DNA of 64,000 nucleotides from Myxococcales bacterium (GTDB lineage: Bacteria > Myxococcota_C > UBA6777), in assembly GCA_020632975.1 (NCBI GenBank), contig JACKEL010000003.1, positions 419,367 through 483,366 of the forward strand, in the 5' to 3' direction. The translations under genes were made by a program, and so were the position numbers. The number at the start of each line of letters is the position of its first letter. Position 1 is the first letter of the stretch. A model generated the notes under the pieces. That model had not been told where the DNA came from and made no database searches. It worked only from the letters and a program-made list of their open reading frames with translations. Shown here piece after piece: positions 44,106 to 52,459 of this stretch.

Positions 44106-44159
44106 AGCTTGCCGTCTCTTCGCAAGCTCACGTTTTCAAGTGGATGCTCAACACGTGAG
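44106..44159 (+). promoter_or_regulatory. Two abutting, mutually exclusive leader hairpins
   Basis: Hairpin 1: AGCTTGC (44106-44112) with GCAAGCT (44122-44128). Hairpin 2: CTCACGT (44127-44133) with ACGTGAG (44153-44159). They share bases 44127-44128, so full formation of both is not possible. All arms pair perfectly over seven bases. Confidence 0.55.
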
Positions 44160-44239
44160 GACTGCATTTTATGAAACACATTTGATGAGGCCCAACCATG
44201 CACCTGAGGCGGTATCTCACGCCAAACCCCCTTGCCTCG

Positions 44240-44262
44240 TCCCTCCTAAGGTTATGGAGGGA
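44240..44262 (+). promoter_or_regulatory. Hairpin that sequesters a Shine-Dalgarno sequence
   Basis: TCCCTCC (44240-44246) pairs perfectly with GGAGGGA (44256-44262), loop of nine bases. The right arm is the ribosome site of the gene starting at 44265. Translation should be low unless the hairpin is opened. Confidence 0.65.
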
Positions 44263-44264
44263 GC

Positions 44265-45758
44265 ATGGTTGAACATTATCCTCAAACCCCCGCCATCCTG
44301 TTTTTATCCTACGATGCCACACTTGCTCAACAAGTAGAGTCGTTTGCAGCAACACATCAGATCCCTGTGTTGTATGCATCTTCGTTTACAGAAGGGCGCG
44401 AGATCGCATCACAGTATCCTTTGCGTTGTATGATCTTGGATGTCATGCGCGAAGAAGAGAGTGGGTTCCACTTTGCGGAGTGGGTACGCCAACAAGCACC
44501 ACTTGATCTTGTGGATCTGATCTTTGTGAGTGACACGCACCCTGCGGCGCACTTCCGCGAAGCTGCTCTGCCGCGTTATCGAGCCATCGCTTACCTCGAT
44601 CTTCCCGTCTCTTACGAAGAGCTGTACCAAGTCCTTGCTTTGCAGCTCCAACGCTCCTCGCGTTCTGCCAACATGCCTCCTCGCACGCCCGCGCCATCGT
44701 CTTTTGAACGCGTGCATCGTGCAAGCCTGCATCCTCCCCAAGCATCGGCCGCTTCCTCGTCTTGGACAGGCGTTCCCGAAAGCTCTTGGCAAGCAGCTTT
44801 TTCTTCGGATGCGCTCGCTTCAGCTTCGCATGTCCCAAGCCAGTCGGGGCTTGCTGGGTCATCGCATAGCGCGGCATCTTCTTGGCCTTCGGCTTCTTCT
44901 TCTTGGCCGACGCCTGGGGCCGCAGACCTCAATCCTACGCAATTCCTCACAGATCCGAACGAATGGGCACAGTCCGTTCTTTCTCGTTCGCAAGATCCCG
45001 AACATCTCAGACCCGATCTCGAAGAAGACGATCTCGCAGACACTGGAAACTACGGCGAAGCCCCCGACTTTGATGAGATCTCCGCAGAGTCCACGGCAGA
45101 AGAGTTGCCTTGTGTCTCTCGCGATCTTCACGCCACGACCAGCGCGATCTCTTCGCAAGAGTTTGTTCCTCCCAGCTTGGGCATCGACCCACAGCCCGCG
45201 ATCTTGGCCGAACCTGCGGCATCTTCGCCGAGTTTGGTCATGCAGGGAGTCTCGTCCCAACACGCCGAAGATGCGGTGTCTTGGTTTGCAGACGAAGCCA
45301 CAAACGCTCCCTACAAAGAAAAAATCCCCGAGGCTCCGCGTGTGTTCGGAGAAGATGACGAGCCTCCGTCGCCAGAAGCCGAGTCTTCCTTTGAAGAGGG
45401 GTTTACTTGGCTTGCGCAACGTGACTATGGACGGGCGCTTCAGTCCTTTGCTCGTGCCTTTCAGTTACAGTCTTCTCCCCGTTATGAGTGCTACTTTGCG
45501 TGGGCCTTGTTTTTGTCCCAGCCGCACAACCAACTTCAAGCCAAGATCGCTTTAATGCACTTGGAAAAGTCCCGAAAGATCGACCCCTATTACGAAAAAA
45601 CCTACTTGTTTATGGGGCACATCTTTTTGCAACTACGACGCTTTGAAGACGCCCAACGCCTCTATCGTGAAGCGTTGGTGATCGAGCCTAAGTTTTTGGA
45701 GGTGTATCGAGAGCTACGATTACTTGAGCTTCAGATGACGAGGTCATTTCGGTCTTGA
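44265..45758 (+). CDS. Receiver-domain protein with disordered linker and C-terminal TPR
   Basis: The 497-residue protein has a response-regulator-like domain (about 10-125; RCMILDVM with the acceptor Asp, then IFVSDTHP). A linker of about 230 residues follows, rich in Ser, Ala, Pro and acidic residues. Three or so tetratricopeptide-type helical pairs end it (FEEGFTWLAQRDYGRALQSFARAF ... YEKTYLFMGHIFLQLRRFEDAQRLYREALVIEP). There is no DNA-binding or enzymatic output domain, so it likely acts by protein-protein contact. The conserved Lys near the end of the receiver is not obvious (YLDLPVS). The leader carries a strong promoter and structured elements. Confidence 0.75.
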   Translation: MVEHYPQTPAILFLSYDATLAQQVESFAATHQIPVLYASSFTEGREIASQYPLRCMILDVMREEESGFHFAEWVRQQAPLDLVDLIFVSDTHPAAHFREAALPRYRAIAYLDLPVSYEELYQVLALQLQRSSRSANMPPRTPAPSSFERVHRASLHPPQASAASSSWTGVPESSWQAAFSSDALASASHVPSQSGLAGSSHSAASSWPSASSSWPTPGAADLNPTQFLTDPNEWAQSVLSRSQDPEHLRPDLEEDDLADTGNYGEAPDFDEISAESTAEELPCVSRDLHATTSAISSQEFVPPSLGIDPQPAILAEPAASSPSLVMQGVSSQHAEDAVSWFADEATNAPYKEKIPEAPRVFGEDDEPPSPEAESSFEEGFTWLAQRDYGRALQSFARAFQLQSSPRYECYFAWALFLSQPHNQLQAKIALMHLEKSRKIDPYYEKTYLFMGHIFLQLRRFEDAQRLYREALVIEPKFLEVYRELRLLELQMTRSFRS

Positions 45759-45892
45759 GTAGGGGCTGAAGCCTACACAGCGCGATCATCTGTAAGAGGG
45801 GTGGATGGTGGTGTTCGTGTTTTTATGAATGTAGCGATACGATTTGATCCGTGACTTTGGGTAAAAAAGTCACGTTAGAAAGGAGCCGGAAG

Positions 45893-46828
45893 ATGACGTT
45901 ACCTTACTTCCAAGTCGATACCCGGAACGAGCATCTTGTGACGCTGGCCGGGAAACACGGCTCTCTATGGAATGAGTTCAATCAGAAGTTGGATATCTCT
46001 TGGATCTACCATGACCATGGCATGGAAGGAGTGGTCTTACAGGTACAAGAGATCGGAGTGGCACTGAACCAGAAAGTCGTTTCTGATGACTCTTTCTTGC
46101 CGATGTACCAAGAGATCAAGAATCTTCAAGCGTGTGTAGATCAATTGCGCACGCTTTTGGAAAGCGCGCGCAACAAGGAAAAAGTAACGCGCGCCATGAT
46201 ACAACGTTGTTACGACACCATGGTGCATAAACTGCGCGGGATTCCTAAGGGAGACGGTTTGCGCCAAGACGATACGCGACATGGTGCTTACTACCATCGT
46301 TGCTGCGGTTACAAAGAAGTGGACGCGGGTCTCGATACCTTCGTGGACTTCTTCAACAGCCTGACCATCGAAAAACAACATCCGCTCGTGAGCGCGGCAC
46401 AGCTTCATTATCGCTTCATGGGCTTGATGCCTTATGGGCGTTTTTCGGGTCGTGTGGCGCGTTGGTTGACCAACCTGTTTTTGATGCGCCATGGCTATCC
46501 TGCTTTGGTGCTTCATACAGCAGAACGCGCCCGATACTACGAGTCTTTGGCTTTTGATGATGAGTCTGAGTTGATCTTCCTCTTTACGGATGCGATGAAT
46601 GCGACTGTCGAAAGCGCGTTGCAGTATGTCCATCACGGTCTCGAAGAACGACGCAAAAAGCGCGAAGCTTACAAAGTGGCACGTCGCAAACGCGAAGAGT
46701 CCGCCAAACGCAAGCGCGAGACACCCAAAGCCCAAAAAAGCGCAAGCGCACCTCGCAAACTGAAGGCTGTCGCAGACACGCCCACAGGTAAGAAGGCACG
46801 CTCTGCCTCAAAACGTCGGTCTTCCTAA
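45893..46828 (+). CDS. Fic-fold protein with destroyed catalytic motif
   Basis: From the ATG at 45893 (AAAGGAG upstream) the product has 311 residues. The layout is that of Fic/DOC proteins: an N-terminal helix with HGMEGVVLQVQEI where active relatives have a SxxxEGN-type segment, a helical linker, then HPLVSAAQLHYRF followed by LMPYGRFSGRVARWLTNLFL and GYPALVLHTAERARYYESL. In active Fic proteins the loop reads HPFxDGNGR; here the catalytic His is Met179, Asp is Arg183, and Gly-Asn is Phe184-Ser185, while Pro180, Gly186 and Arg187 are kept. AMP transfer should therefore be impossible. The last 70 residues are a Lys/Arg-rich tail likely to bind nucleic acid or ribosome (inference). Confidence 0.78.
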   Translation: MTLPYFQVDTRNEHLVTLAGKHGSLWNEFNQKLDISWIYHDHGMEGVVLQVQEIGVALNQKVVSDDSFLPMYQEIKNLQACVDQLRTLLESARNKEKVTRAMIQRCYDTMVHKLRGIPKGDGLRQDDTRHGAYYHRCCGYKEVDAGLDTFVDFFNSLTIEKQHPLVSAAQLHYRFMGLMPYGRFSGRVARWLTNLFLMRHGYPALVLHTAERARYYESLAFDDESELIFLFTDAMNATVESALQYVHHGLEERRKKREAYKVARRKREESAKRKRETPKAQKSASAPRKLKAVADTPTGKKARSASKRRSS

Positions 46829-46879
46829 GCTCTCCACGTTCTTTTTCTTCCACAAAAATAAAAAACGTACATCTTCAGG

Positions 46880-46908
46880 CTTGACAGGTGAGGTGGCGCG
46901 ATCCATCA
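46880..46908 (+). promoter_or_regulatory. Candidate promoter for era
   Basis: TTGACA (46880-46885), 17 bases, CATCAT (46903-46908). The -35 is perfect and the -10 matches four of six. It lies 47 bases before the era start. Confidence 0.4.
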
Positions 46909-46955
46909 TCCTGCGCTTTCTTATGGATCCCTAGGTTTGGAGGATGAAAAGAACG

Positions 46956-47927
46956 ATGAGCCGCTTTGGGATGGTGGCGTTGGTGGGGCGACCCAACGTC
47001 GGCAAATCTACACTTATGAATCACTTGGTGGGCGAAAAGATCTCGATCACGACGCCCGTGGCACAAACTACACGCAACCAGATCCGCGGGATTCAAAATC
47101 ATCCCGAAGGTCAAATCGTTTATCTCGACACGCCAGGGATTCACAAAGCGCGTAATCCTCTCAACCAAACAATGGTCAACGTTGCTTGGCAAGCATTGGA
47201 TGAAGTGGATCTGGTGTTGTATCTGGTCGACGCGACACGCCCTGATCCGCAGATCGCAGATGTCGATCAGCGTGACGAGCAACGCAGAGATCCTGGTTTT
47301 GGCGAAGACGCGATGATCCTTAGCCGTCTTCAACAAGTCGAAACCCCTTATTTTTTGGTGGTCAACAAGGTCGATCAAATCGAACCCAAGTCGCGCTTGC
47401 TTCCCTTGATGCAGCGCTACAACGAAGGGGCTTCTTTCAAAGAAGTGATCCCGATCTCCGCGGCCACTGGAGAAAATGTGGATCAGCTGATCCAACAGAT
47501 CATCCAAGTCTTGCCCGAAGGCCCACCGTTGTTTCCCCCCGATTATGCAACGGATCGCGCTGAGCGTTTCTTGGTCGCTGAATTGATCCGCGAACAACTC
47601 ATCCTGTTGACACGACAAGAACTCCCCCACAGCTGCGCCGTTGTGGTTGGTGAATTCGATGAAACGCGACGCGATGAACAAGATCGGCCTTTGATCCGCA
47701 TTGAAGCAACCATCATCGTCGAACGCGACTCCCAAAAAGGAATCGTCATCGGCAAACGTGGCGAGATGCTAAAGCAAGTGGGACAACGTGCTCGTGAAGA
47801 GATCGAACGTTTGCTCGGTTGCCACGTCTTTTTGAAGTTATGGGTGCGTGTTGACAAGAACTGGAGTCGCGACTTCTCCTCCGTTCGCCGCCTCGGTTAC
47901 GGCGATGAACTCGAACAAGAACCCTAA
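46956..47927 (+). CDS. era: GTPase Era
   Basis: Era binds the 3' end of 16S rRNA and assists 30S assembly. The protein has 323 residues from ATG 46956, with G1 GRPNVGKST, G3 DTPG, G4 NKVD and G5 ISA, then a KH domain (KGIVIGKRGEMLKQVG). Compared with E. coli Era there is an insertion of about 15 residues, rich in Asp, Arg and Gln, after YLVDATRPD. GGAGG is 12 bases before this ATG and directly abuts the alternative ATG at 46944. The neighbouring der gene begins 40 bases downstream, so the two ribosome-assembly GTPases are likely co-transcribed. Confidence 0.95.
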   Translation: MSRFGMVALVGRPNVGKSTLMNHLVGEKISITTPVAQTTRNQIRGIQNHPEGQIVYLDTPGIHKARNPLNQTMVNVAWQALDEVDLVLYLVDATRPDPQIADVDQRDEQRRDPGFGEDAMILSRLQQVETPYFLVVNKVDQIEPKSRLLPLMQRYNEGASFKEVIPISAATGENVDQLIQQIIQVLPEGPPLFPPDYATDRAERFLVAELIREQLILLTRQELPHSCAVVVGEFDETRRDEQDRPLIRIEATIIVERDSQKGIVIGKRGEMLKQVGQRAREEIERLLGCHVFLKLWVRVDKNWSRDFSSVRRLGYGDELEQEP

Positions 47928-47967
47928 ATCCCCCCCTTCCTGTCGAAGAAAGCATTAGAGTGTTCCC

Positions 47968-49311
47968 ATGGAAGAAAAACTTCCCCGATGTGCCTTGGTG
48001 GGCCGCCCCAACGTAGGTAAGTCCACCTTGTTTAATCGTCTTACAGGCCGTCGTCACGCGCTTGTTGAAGATATGCCCGGTGTCACACGCGACCGAAAAT
48101 ACGGACATTGCGAGTGGAATGGACAGACTTTTGAAGTCGTTGATACGGGTGGACTCGAACCCACCACAGACGACTACATCCTGTCCGCCATGCGACGCCA
48201 AACCCAGTTTGCGATCGAAGAAGCTGACTTTGTTCTCGTGATCGTCGATGCCCGTCATGGCGTGATCTCTGAAGATCTTGAGATCATCAACGAACTTCGA
48301 CGACAAGGAAAGCCCTTCTTCTTGCTTGTGAACAAGGTCGATGGACCCAACCAAGAAGCCCTTGCAGCCGAGTTTTATGAGTCGGGACTCGAGAAGATCT
48401 ACCCGATCAGTGCAACGCACGGTGCGGGCGTCGGCGACATGCTCGACGATCTTCTCGCAGAGATGACACAAGCTGAAATGGAACTTCCCGATGCTGCCGA
48501 GGTTGTTGATGCAACCGATGGCCTTCCTCGCATCGCTGTGATCGGTAAGCCGAACGCTGGAAAGTCCACCCTGATCAATCACTTGCTTGGCGAAGAGCGT
48601 TTGCTCACCATGCCTGAAGCGGGCACCACGCGCGACGCGATCGATGTCCAAATCGAACGCGATGGAAAAGAGTATCTTTTCATCGATACCGCTGGGATTC
48701 GACGAAAAAAATACATCAAAGAACGCGTTGAACAACTCAGCATCAACCAAAGTTTGAACGCTTTGGATCGCTGCGATGTCGCGCTGTTTTTGGTCGATGC
48801 TACCGAAGGAATCACTGAGCAAGATACGAAGGTCGCGGGCTTTGCACACAACAAAGGTCGCGCGGTGATCATCGTGGTCAACAAGTGGGACCTGATGCCC
48901 AAAGGCCAAGAAGCGATGAAAGCCTTTGAAGAAGATCTGCGCTACAAGATGAAGTATCTCAGTTATGCGCCGATCGTCTTTTGCTCTGCCCTCACTGGAG
49001 CGCGGATTCAACGCCTGTTCCAACTGATCGACAAGGTCTATGAATCCTTCCGCTTCCGCATCCCTACGGGCGAGTTGAACCGTTTCTTCACGGAGATGAT
49101 GCGCTACCATCCACCCCCAGTCTACAAAAGACGACCCGTGAAGTTTTACTACATCACGCAGATCATGGTTGGCCCACCGACCTTTTTGATCAGCGCCAAC
49201 CAACCCGATGCTGCGCACGTGACCTACCAACGCTTCATCATGAACAGTCTTCGTGCTGAGTTCGGTTACGAAGGTGTTCCCATCAAACTCGTCTTCAGAC
49301 GCCACCACTAA
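47968..49311 (+). CDS. der: Ribosome-assembly GTPase Der (EngA)
   Basis: Der has two GTPase domains in tandem and acts in 50S subunit maturation. The 447-residue protein shows domain 1 with GRPNVGKST and DTGG, domain 2 with GKPNAGKST, DTAG and NKWD, and a C-terminal KH-like domain with PPPVYKRRPVKFYYITQ. This is the usual length. It follows era in the same orientation. Confidence 0.96.
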   Translation: MEEKLPRCALVGRPNVGKSTLFNRLTGRRHALVEDMPGVTRDRKYGHCEWNGQTFEVVDTGGLEPTTDDYILSAMRRQTQFAIEEADFVLVIVDARHGVISEDLEIINELRRQGKPFFLLVNKVDGPNQEALAAEFYESGLEKIYPISATHGAGVGDMLDDLLAEMTQAEMELPDAAEVVDATDGLPRIAVIGKPNAGKSTLINHLLGEERLLTMPEAGTTRDAIDVQIERDGKEYLFIDTAGIRRKKYIKERVEQLSINQSLNALDRCDVALFLVDATEGITEQDTKVAGFAHNKGRAVIIVVNKWDLMPKGQEAMKAFEEDLRYKMKYLSYAPIVFCSALTGARIQRLFQLIDKVYESFRFRIPTGELNRFFTEMMRYHPPPVYKRRPVKFYYITQIMVGPPTFLISANQPDAAHVTYQRFIMNSLRAEFGYEGVPIKLVFRRHH

Positions 49312-49379
49312 AGCCTCTCCGTACAACGTCCCATCCTTCTCTTTTTTCCTGTCTCGACGGCCTCTTCAGAGGTTCTTTC

Positions 49380-49424
49380 TTGACATGAGCCTTTGCAATT
49401 CACTATTTTTAGTCGAGTCTAAAA
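49380..49424 (+). promoter_or_regulatory. Promoter with overlapping palindromic operator for the DtxR-family gene
   Basis: TTGACA (49380-49385), 18-base spacer, TATTTT (49404-49409). The palindrome TTTTAG-TCGAGT-CTAAAA (49407-49424) overlaps the -10 and the start-point region. A palindrome of this kind is what DtxR/MntR-type regulators bind, so negative autoregulation by metal is likely. Confidence 0.6.
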
Positions 49425-49530
49425 CGGATGGCCTTCTGCTTCTAAGAAAAGCAAACCACCCAAAGTCAAACCCCGCCAAAGAGATGCGTTGGGTCGCGAT
49501 CTTTCGTGATGAGCAAAAAGGTATATTTCG

Positions 49531-50214
49531 ATGAGCCAAGACGAGAAAAAGTCTTTAAGTCCTGCGATGGAAGATTACCTACGTGCCATCTATAAGCTCG
49601 AAGAGAAGGGGGCTTCGGTCACGACATCTGTGATCGCCGATCGTTTGGGGGTGGCCCCTGCGTCTGTGACCAAGATGATGAAACGCCTTGCTTCCATGGA
49701 GTTGGTGCAGCACGAACCTTACCGTGGTGTGGGGCTTACGCCTGATGGAGAAAAAGCTGCGGCTGAGATGGTGCGTCACCATCGTCTGATTGAGCTGTTT
49801 CTTACGGAAGTTGTAGGGGTTCCGTGGGATCGTGTGCACGAAGAGGCCCACCGCCTTGAACACGCTCTCTCTGAATATCTTGAAGACAAGCTCTCGGATA
49901 TCCTTGGTGATCCAAAGGTGGACCCGCATGGTCAGTTGATCCCTTGTAAAGATGGCCGCGTGGAGTCTCGTCATCTTCGGATGCTGTGGGATCTAGAAGA
50001 GGGGACTTTTGGTTTTGTTGCAGAGATCGAAGATCATGATCCTGCGCTGCTCCGTTATGTGGCGGAACGTTCGTTGTTTCCAGGGAAGAAGATCCAGGTC
50101 CTAGAACGCGATCCCTACGGGGGAAGCGTCATCGTCAGTCTTGGAGAAGAGCGCTGTGCTGTGGGCCAAGACGCTGCCAAACAGATATGGATCTCTGAAC
50201 AACCCCAGCCCTGA
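49531..50214 (+). CDS. DtxR/MntR-family metal-dependent transcriptional repressor
   Basis: The 227-residue protein has an N-terminal winged helix (MEDYLRAIYKLEEKGASVTTSVIADRLGVAPASVTKMMKRL), a metal-binding dimerisation domain (HHRLIELFLTEVVGVPWDRVHEEAHRLEHALSEYLEDKL, with the His and Glu ligands), and a C-terminal FeoA/SH3-like domain (about residues 150-225). The three-domain form is that of IdeR/DtxR and of MntR-like regulators such as TroR. Whether it senses iron or manganese cannot be decided. The start ATG has AAAAGG upstream. The palindrome at 49407-49424 is a likely self-operator; no transporter gene is adjacent. Confidence 0.9.
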   Translation: MSQDEKKSLSPAMEDYLRAIYKLEEKGASVTTSVIADRLGVAPASVTKMMKRLASMELVQHEPYRGVGLTPDGEKAAAEMVRHHRLIELFLTEVVGVPWDRVHEEAHRLEHALSEYLEDKLSDILGDPKVDPHGQLIPCKDGRVESRHLRMLWDLEEGTFGFVAEIEDHDPALLRYVAERSLFPGKKIQVLERDPYGGSVIVSLGEERCAVGQDAAKQIWISEQPQP

Positions 50215-50327
50215 GCCCCTTTGTCTTCCCCAACCCCACAAGTTCCCCACCTGTCAAACTCGCGATCTTGCCCATTCCACGGTTCTTTTGCCAAATGTAT
50301 GGACACTTACATCTTTGGGGGATGCGT

Positions 50328-51269
50328 TCATTTTTCCGAGACGTGGGGGATATGTTGTTCGAGGCGGTGAAGCAGTTGTTCGCCATCTTGAAGCAACTGT
50401 TGAAGGGGCGGAGCATCGGTGTCGTGGGCGATCTTGAGAGAGCGTGCTTGGAAGAGGTCTGCTAGAGCCTGCAAGACTTCTTCGAGCTGATCGAGATCAT
50501 CTTGCCAAGCGGTCTCTGTGTTGAGTTGTTCAAGCCATGCGATGCGTTCTTGGGCGATGGCTCTCGTTGCTTCGGGGAGTTCAGCTTGTTGAAAAAGTCG
50601 CTTTAGGCTGGGAAGGGGGCGTTGTTTGAGCAGCAGACGCGCGTGTTGTAGAAGCTGCCAAAGTGGGGAAAAACGATCTTTGAGATGGCGAATGAATCGC
50701 AATAGAGCCGTATAATCGGGATCTTTTGTGGATGTTTGATCAAGCCAAGCTGTGAGTTGTTGTGTGGGCCAAGCGTGACTTTGCGTGGAGATGGGTTGCC
50801 CCAAACGGATGAGCAAGATCAGGCCGCGTTTTTTGCGGATGGCGTGGCGAAACCCCAAGGCGATCTGGATCGTTGCAAGGACACAAGAGATCGAGCCGAC
50901 GATGCGGAAGGTTGAGGGCCATGCGCGCCACCACAAAGCAAAGAAAGCGAACCCAAGAACCAAAGCGCCCGCATACAGTCGAAGCATTGGGACTTGTTGT
51001 TGGGCAAAGTCTTCAGGGGACTTCCATTGAAGAGGGCAGCTTTGGCAGCGGATATCAGGGACGATCCCAAGTTCGCCATGCAAGGCATATTGCACCTTGG
51101 GATCGCGTTGGCAGCCTTGACAAGGGGGCGGAGGACACGTTGGCTTGGGCAAGGGGAGTTGTTGCCAGATCTGGAGCCAGACTTCGGCTTTTTGATTGGC
51201 TGGTAGATCGGTGACTTGGATAGGTGGCTTTGTTGTCACGGTGGGACGGTCCTTTTTGTGGGTTGTCAT
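50328..51269 (-). CDS. Membrane protein with N-terminal zinc-ribbon
   Basis: The 313-residue protein has two Cys pairs before the membrane part, CQGC (about residue 50) and CQSC (about 75), as in zinc ribbons. Two membrane helices follow (about 95-112 and 120-138; RLYAGALVLGFAFFALWW). A cytoplasmic helical region of about 170 residues, rich in Leu and Gln, ends it. I do not recognise a named family. It is convergent with the dtxR-like gene and divergent from the flavin reductase gene 91 bases away. Confidence 0.65.
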   Translation of the reverse strand: MTTHKKDRPTVTTKPPIQVTDLPANQKAEVWLQIWQQLPLPKPTCPPPPCQGCQRDPKVQYALHGELGIVPDIRCQSCPLQWKSPEDFAQQQVPMLRLYAGALVLGFAFFALWWRAWPSTFRIVGSISCVLATIQIALGFRHAIRKKRGLILLIRLGQPISTQSHAWPTQQLTAWLDQTSTKDPDYTALLRFIRHLKDRFSPLWQLLQHARLLLKQRPLPSLKRLFQQAELPEATRAIAQERIAWLEQLNTETAWQDDLDQLEEVLQALADLFQARSLKIAHDTDAPPLQQLLQDGEQLLHRLEQHIPHVSEK

Positions 51270-51360
51270 GGATAGGATGGGTTATAAATCTCTTGTGTAG
51301 AAGAGACAAGACCGTGCGTGCTTTGGTTTTTGGATGGGTTTGGCGAGGAGGATGTGTCGT

Positions 51361-52314
51361 ATGCCGCAGGAACAAGAGATCGGGGCCTTCGAGATGTTGG
51401 TGATCGGTGCAGGGATGGGAGGCATCTCTGCGGCGATTTGGGGTCATCGCTTGGGGATGCGTGTGGGCTTGTTGGAAAAAGGCCGACTGGGTGGGCAACT
51501 GCATCTGATCCACAAGGAGATCCCCGATTATCCGGGCCTTGTGTGTTCCAATGGGGCAGAGATGGCCTTGCGCATGGAACAGCACCTTGCACAACTTGCA
51601 GGGCTCGAACGGATCGAGGGAGAGGTCTTGGAGATCATGCCCGAAGAAGGTTTGTTGCGGTTTCGCTCGACGGATGGGGCGGTGGGTACGTTGCGAGCGG
51701 GGGCTTTGGTGTTGGCGACAGGTCTTGCAAGGCGTCGTTTGGCGATGCCCGATCTGCGGGCTTGGGAAGGGCGTGGTGTCGCTTACACTGCGAGCGGTGA
51801 GCGAGAGATGTTTGTGGGAAAGCGGGTTTGCATTGTGGGAGGGGGCGATGGAGCCTTGGAGAATGCTCTGTGGCTTGTCGAAACATGCGGATGTCCCGAA
51901 GTGATTGTTGCATACCGTGGAGATTCTTTTCGAGCGCGTGGTGACTTTTTGCAAGAAGCCGAACAACACCCGCAGATCCGGCTGTTGCGGCGTTGTGTGG
52001 TGGAGCACTGCGAGGGAGAAGAACGCCTCGAAGCGATATGGCTGCGGAATGATGGGCAGTTAGAGCGTCACGAGATGGGGGCTTTGCTGATCAAGATCGG
52101 GTTTTCACCACAGTCGCAACTTGTGGCGGAGAGCTGCGAGACAGACGCACAAGGATACATCGTGGTCGATGCAGTGCAAAAGACCACGGCTTCGAGGCTT
52201 TGGGCCGTAGGTGACGTTTGTACGCCGATCGATCCGTCGATCTCTGTTTGTGTGGGGCAGGGATGCTTGGCTGCGCGGGAGATCCAGCGCTTCTTGCGGG
52301 GGGATGTTGGTTGA
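51361..52314 (+). CDS. FAD/NAD(P)-dependent reductase of the thioredoxin-reductase fold, without redox CxxC
   Basis: From the ATG at 51361 (GGAGG nine bases upstream) the protein has 317 residues. It has an FAD-binding loop VIGAGMGGISAAIWG at about residues 14-28, then GGQLHLIHKEIPDYPG. The NAD(P) loop is IVGGGDGALENA, and the C-terminal FAD motif is LWAVGDVCT. In thioredoxin reductases a CxxC lies just before the NADPH domain; here the region (VAYTASGEREMFVGKRV) has no Cys. This points to ferredoxin/flavodoxin-NADP reductase or a related oxidoreductase. No partner gene is adjacent. Confidence 0.82.
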   Translation: MPQEQEIGAFEMLVIGAGMGGISAAIWGHRLGMRVGLLEKGRLGGQLHLIHKEIPDYPGLVCSNGAEMALRMEQHLAQLAGLERIEGEVLEIMPEEGLLRFRSTDGAVGTLRAGALVLATGLARRRLAMPDLRAWEGRGVAYTASGEREMFVGKRVCIVGGGDGALENALWLVETCGCPEVIVAYRGDSFRARGDFLQEAEQHPQIRLLRRCVVEHCEGEERLEAIWLRNDGQLERHEMGALLIKIGFSPQSQLVAESCETDAQGYIVVDAVQKTTASRLWAVGDVCTPIDPSISVCVGQGCLAAREIQRFLRGDVG

Positions 52315-52459
52315 TGGGGGATGGTGGTGGTGGTTGCCAACAGCCTAAAGAGTCGATATTTTTGGGGATAGGGCCGCGGCTGAACAACTTTAGAAAGTAT
52401 GTGGGTGTTGTGTCTGTTCTTTTGCTTTTGCGGCCTTTGTTTGGATAGGACGTCTATTG

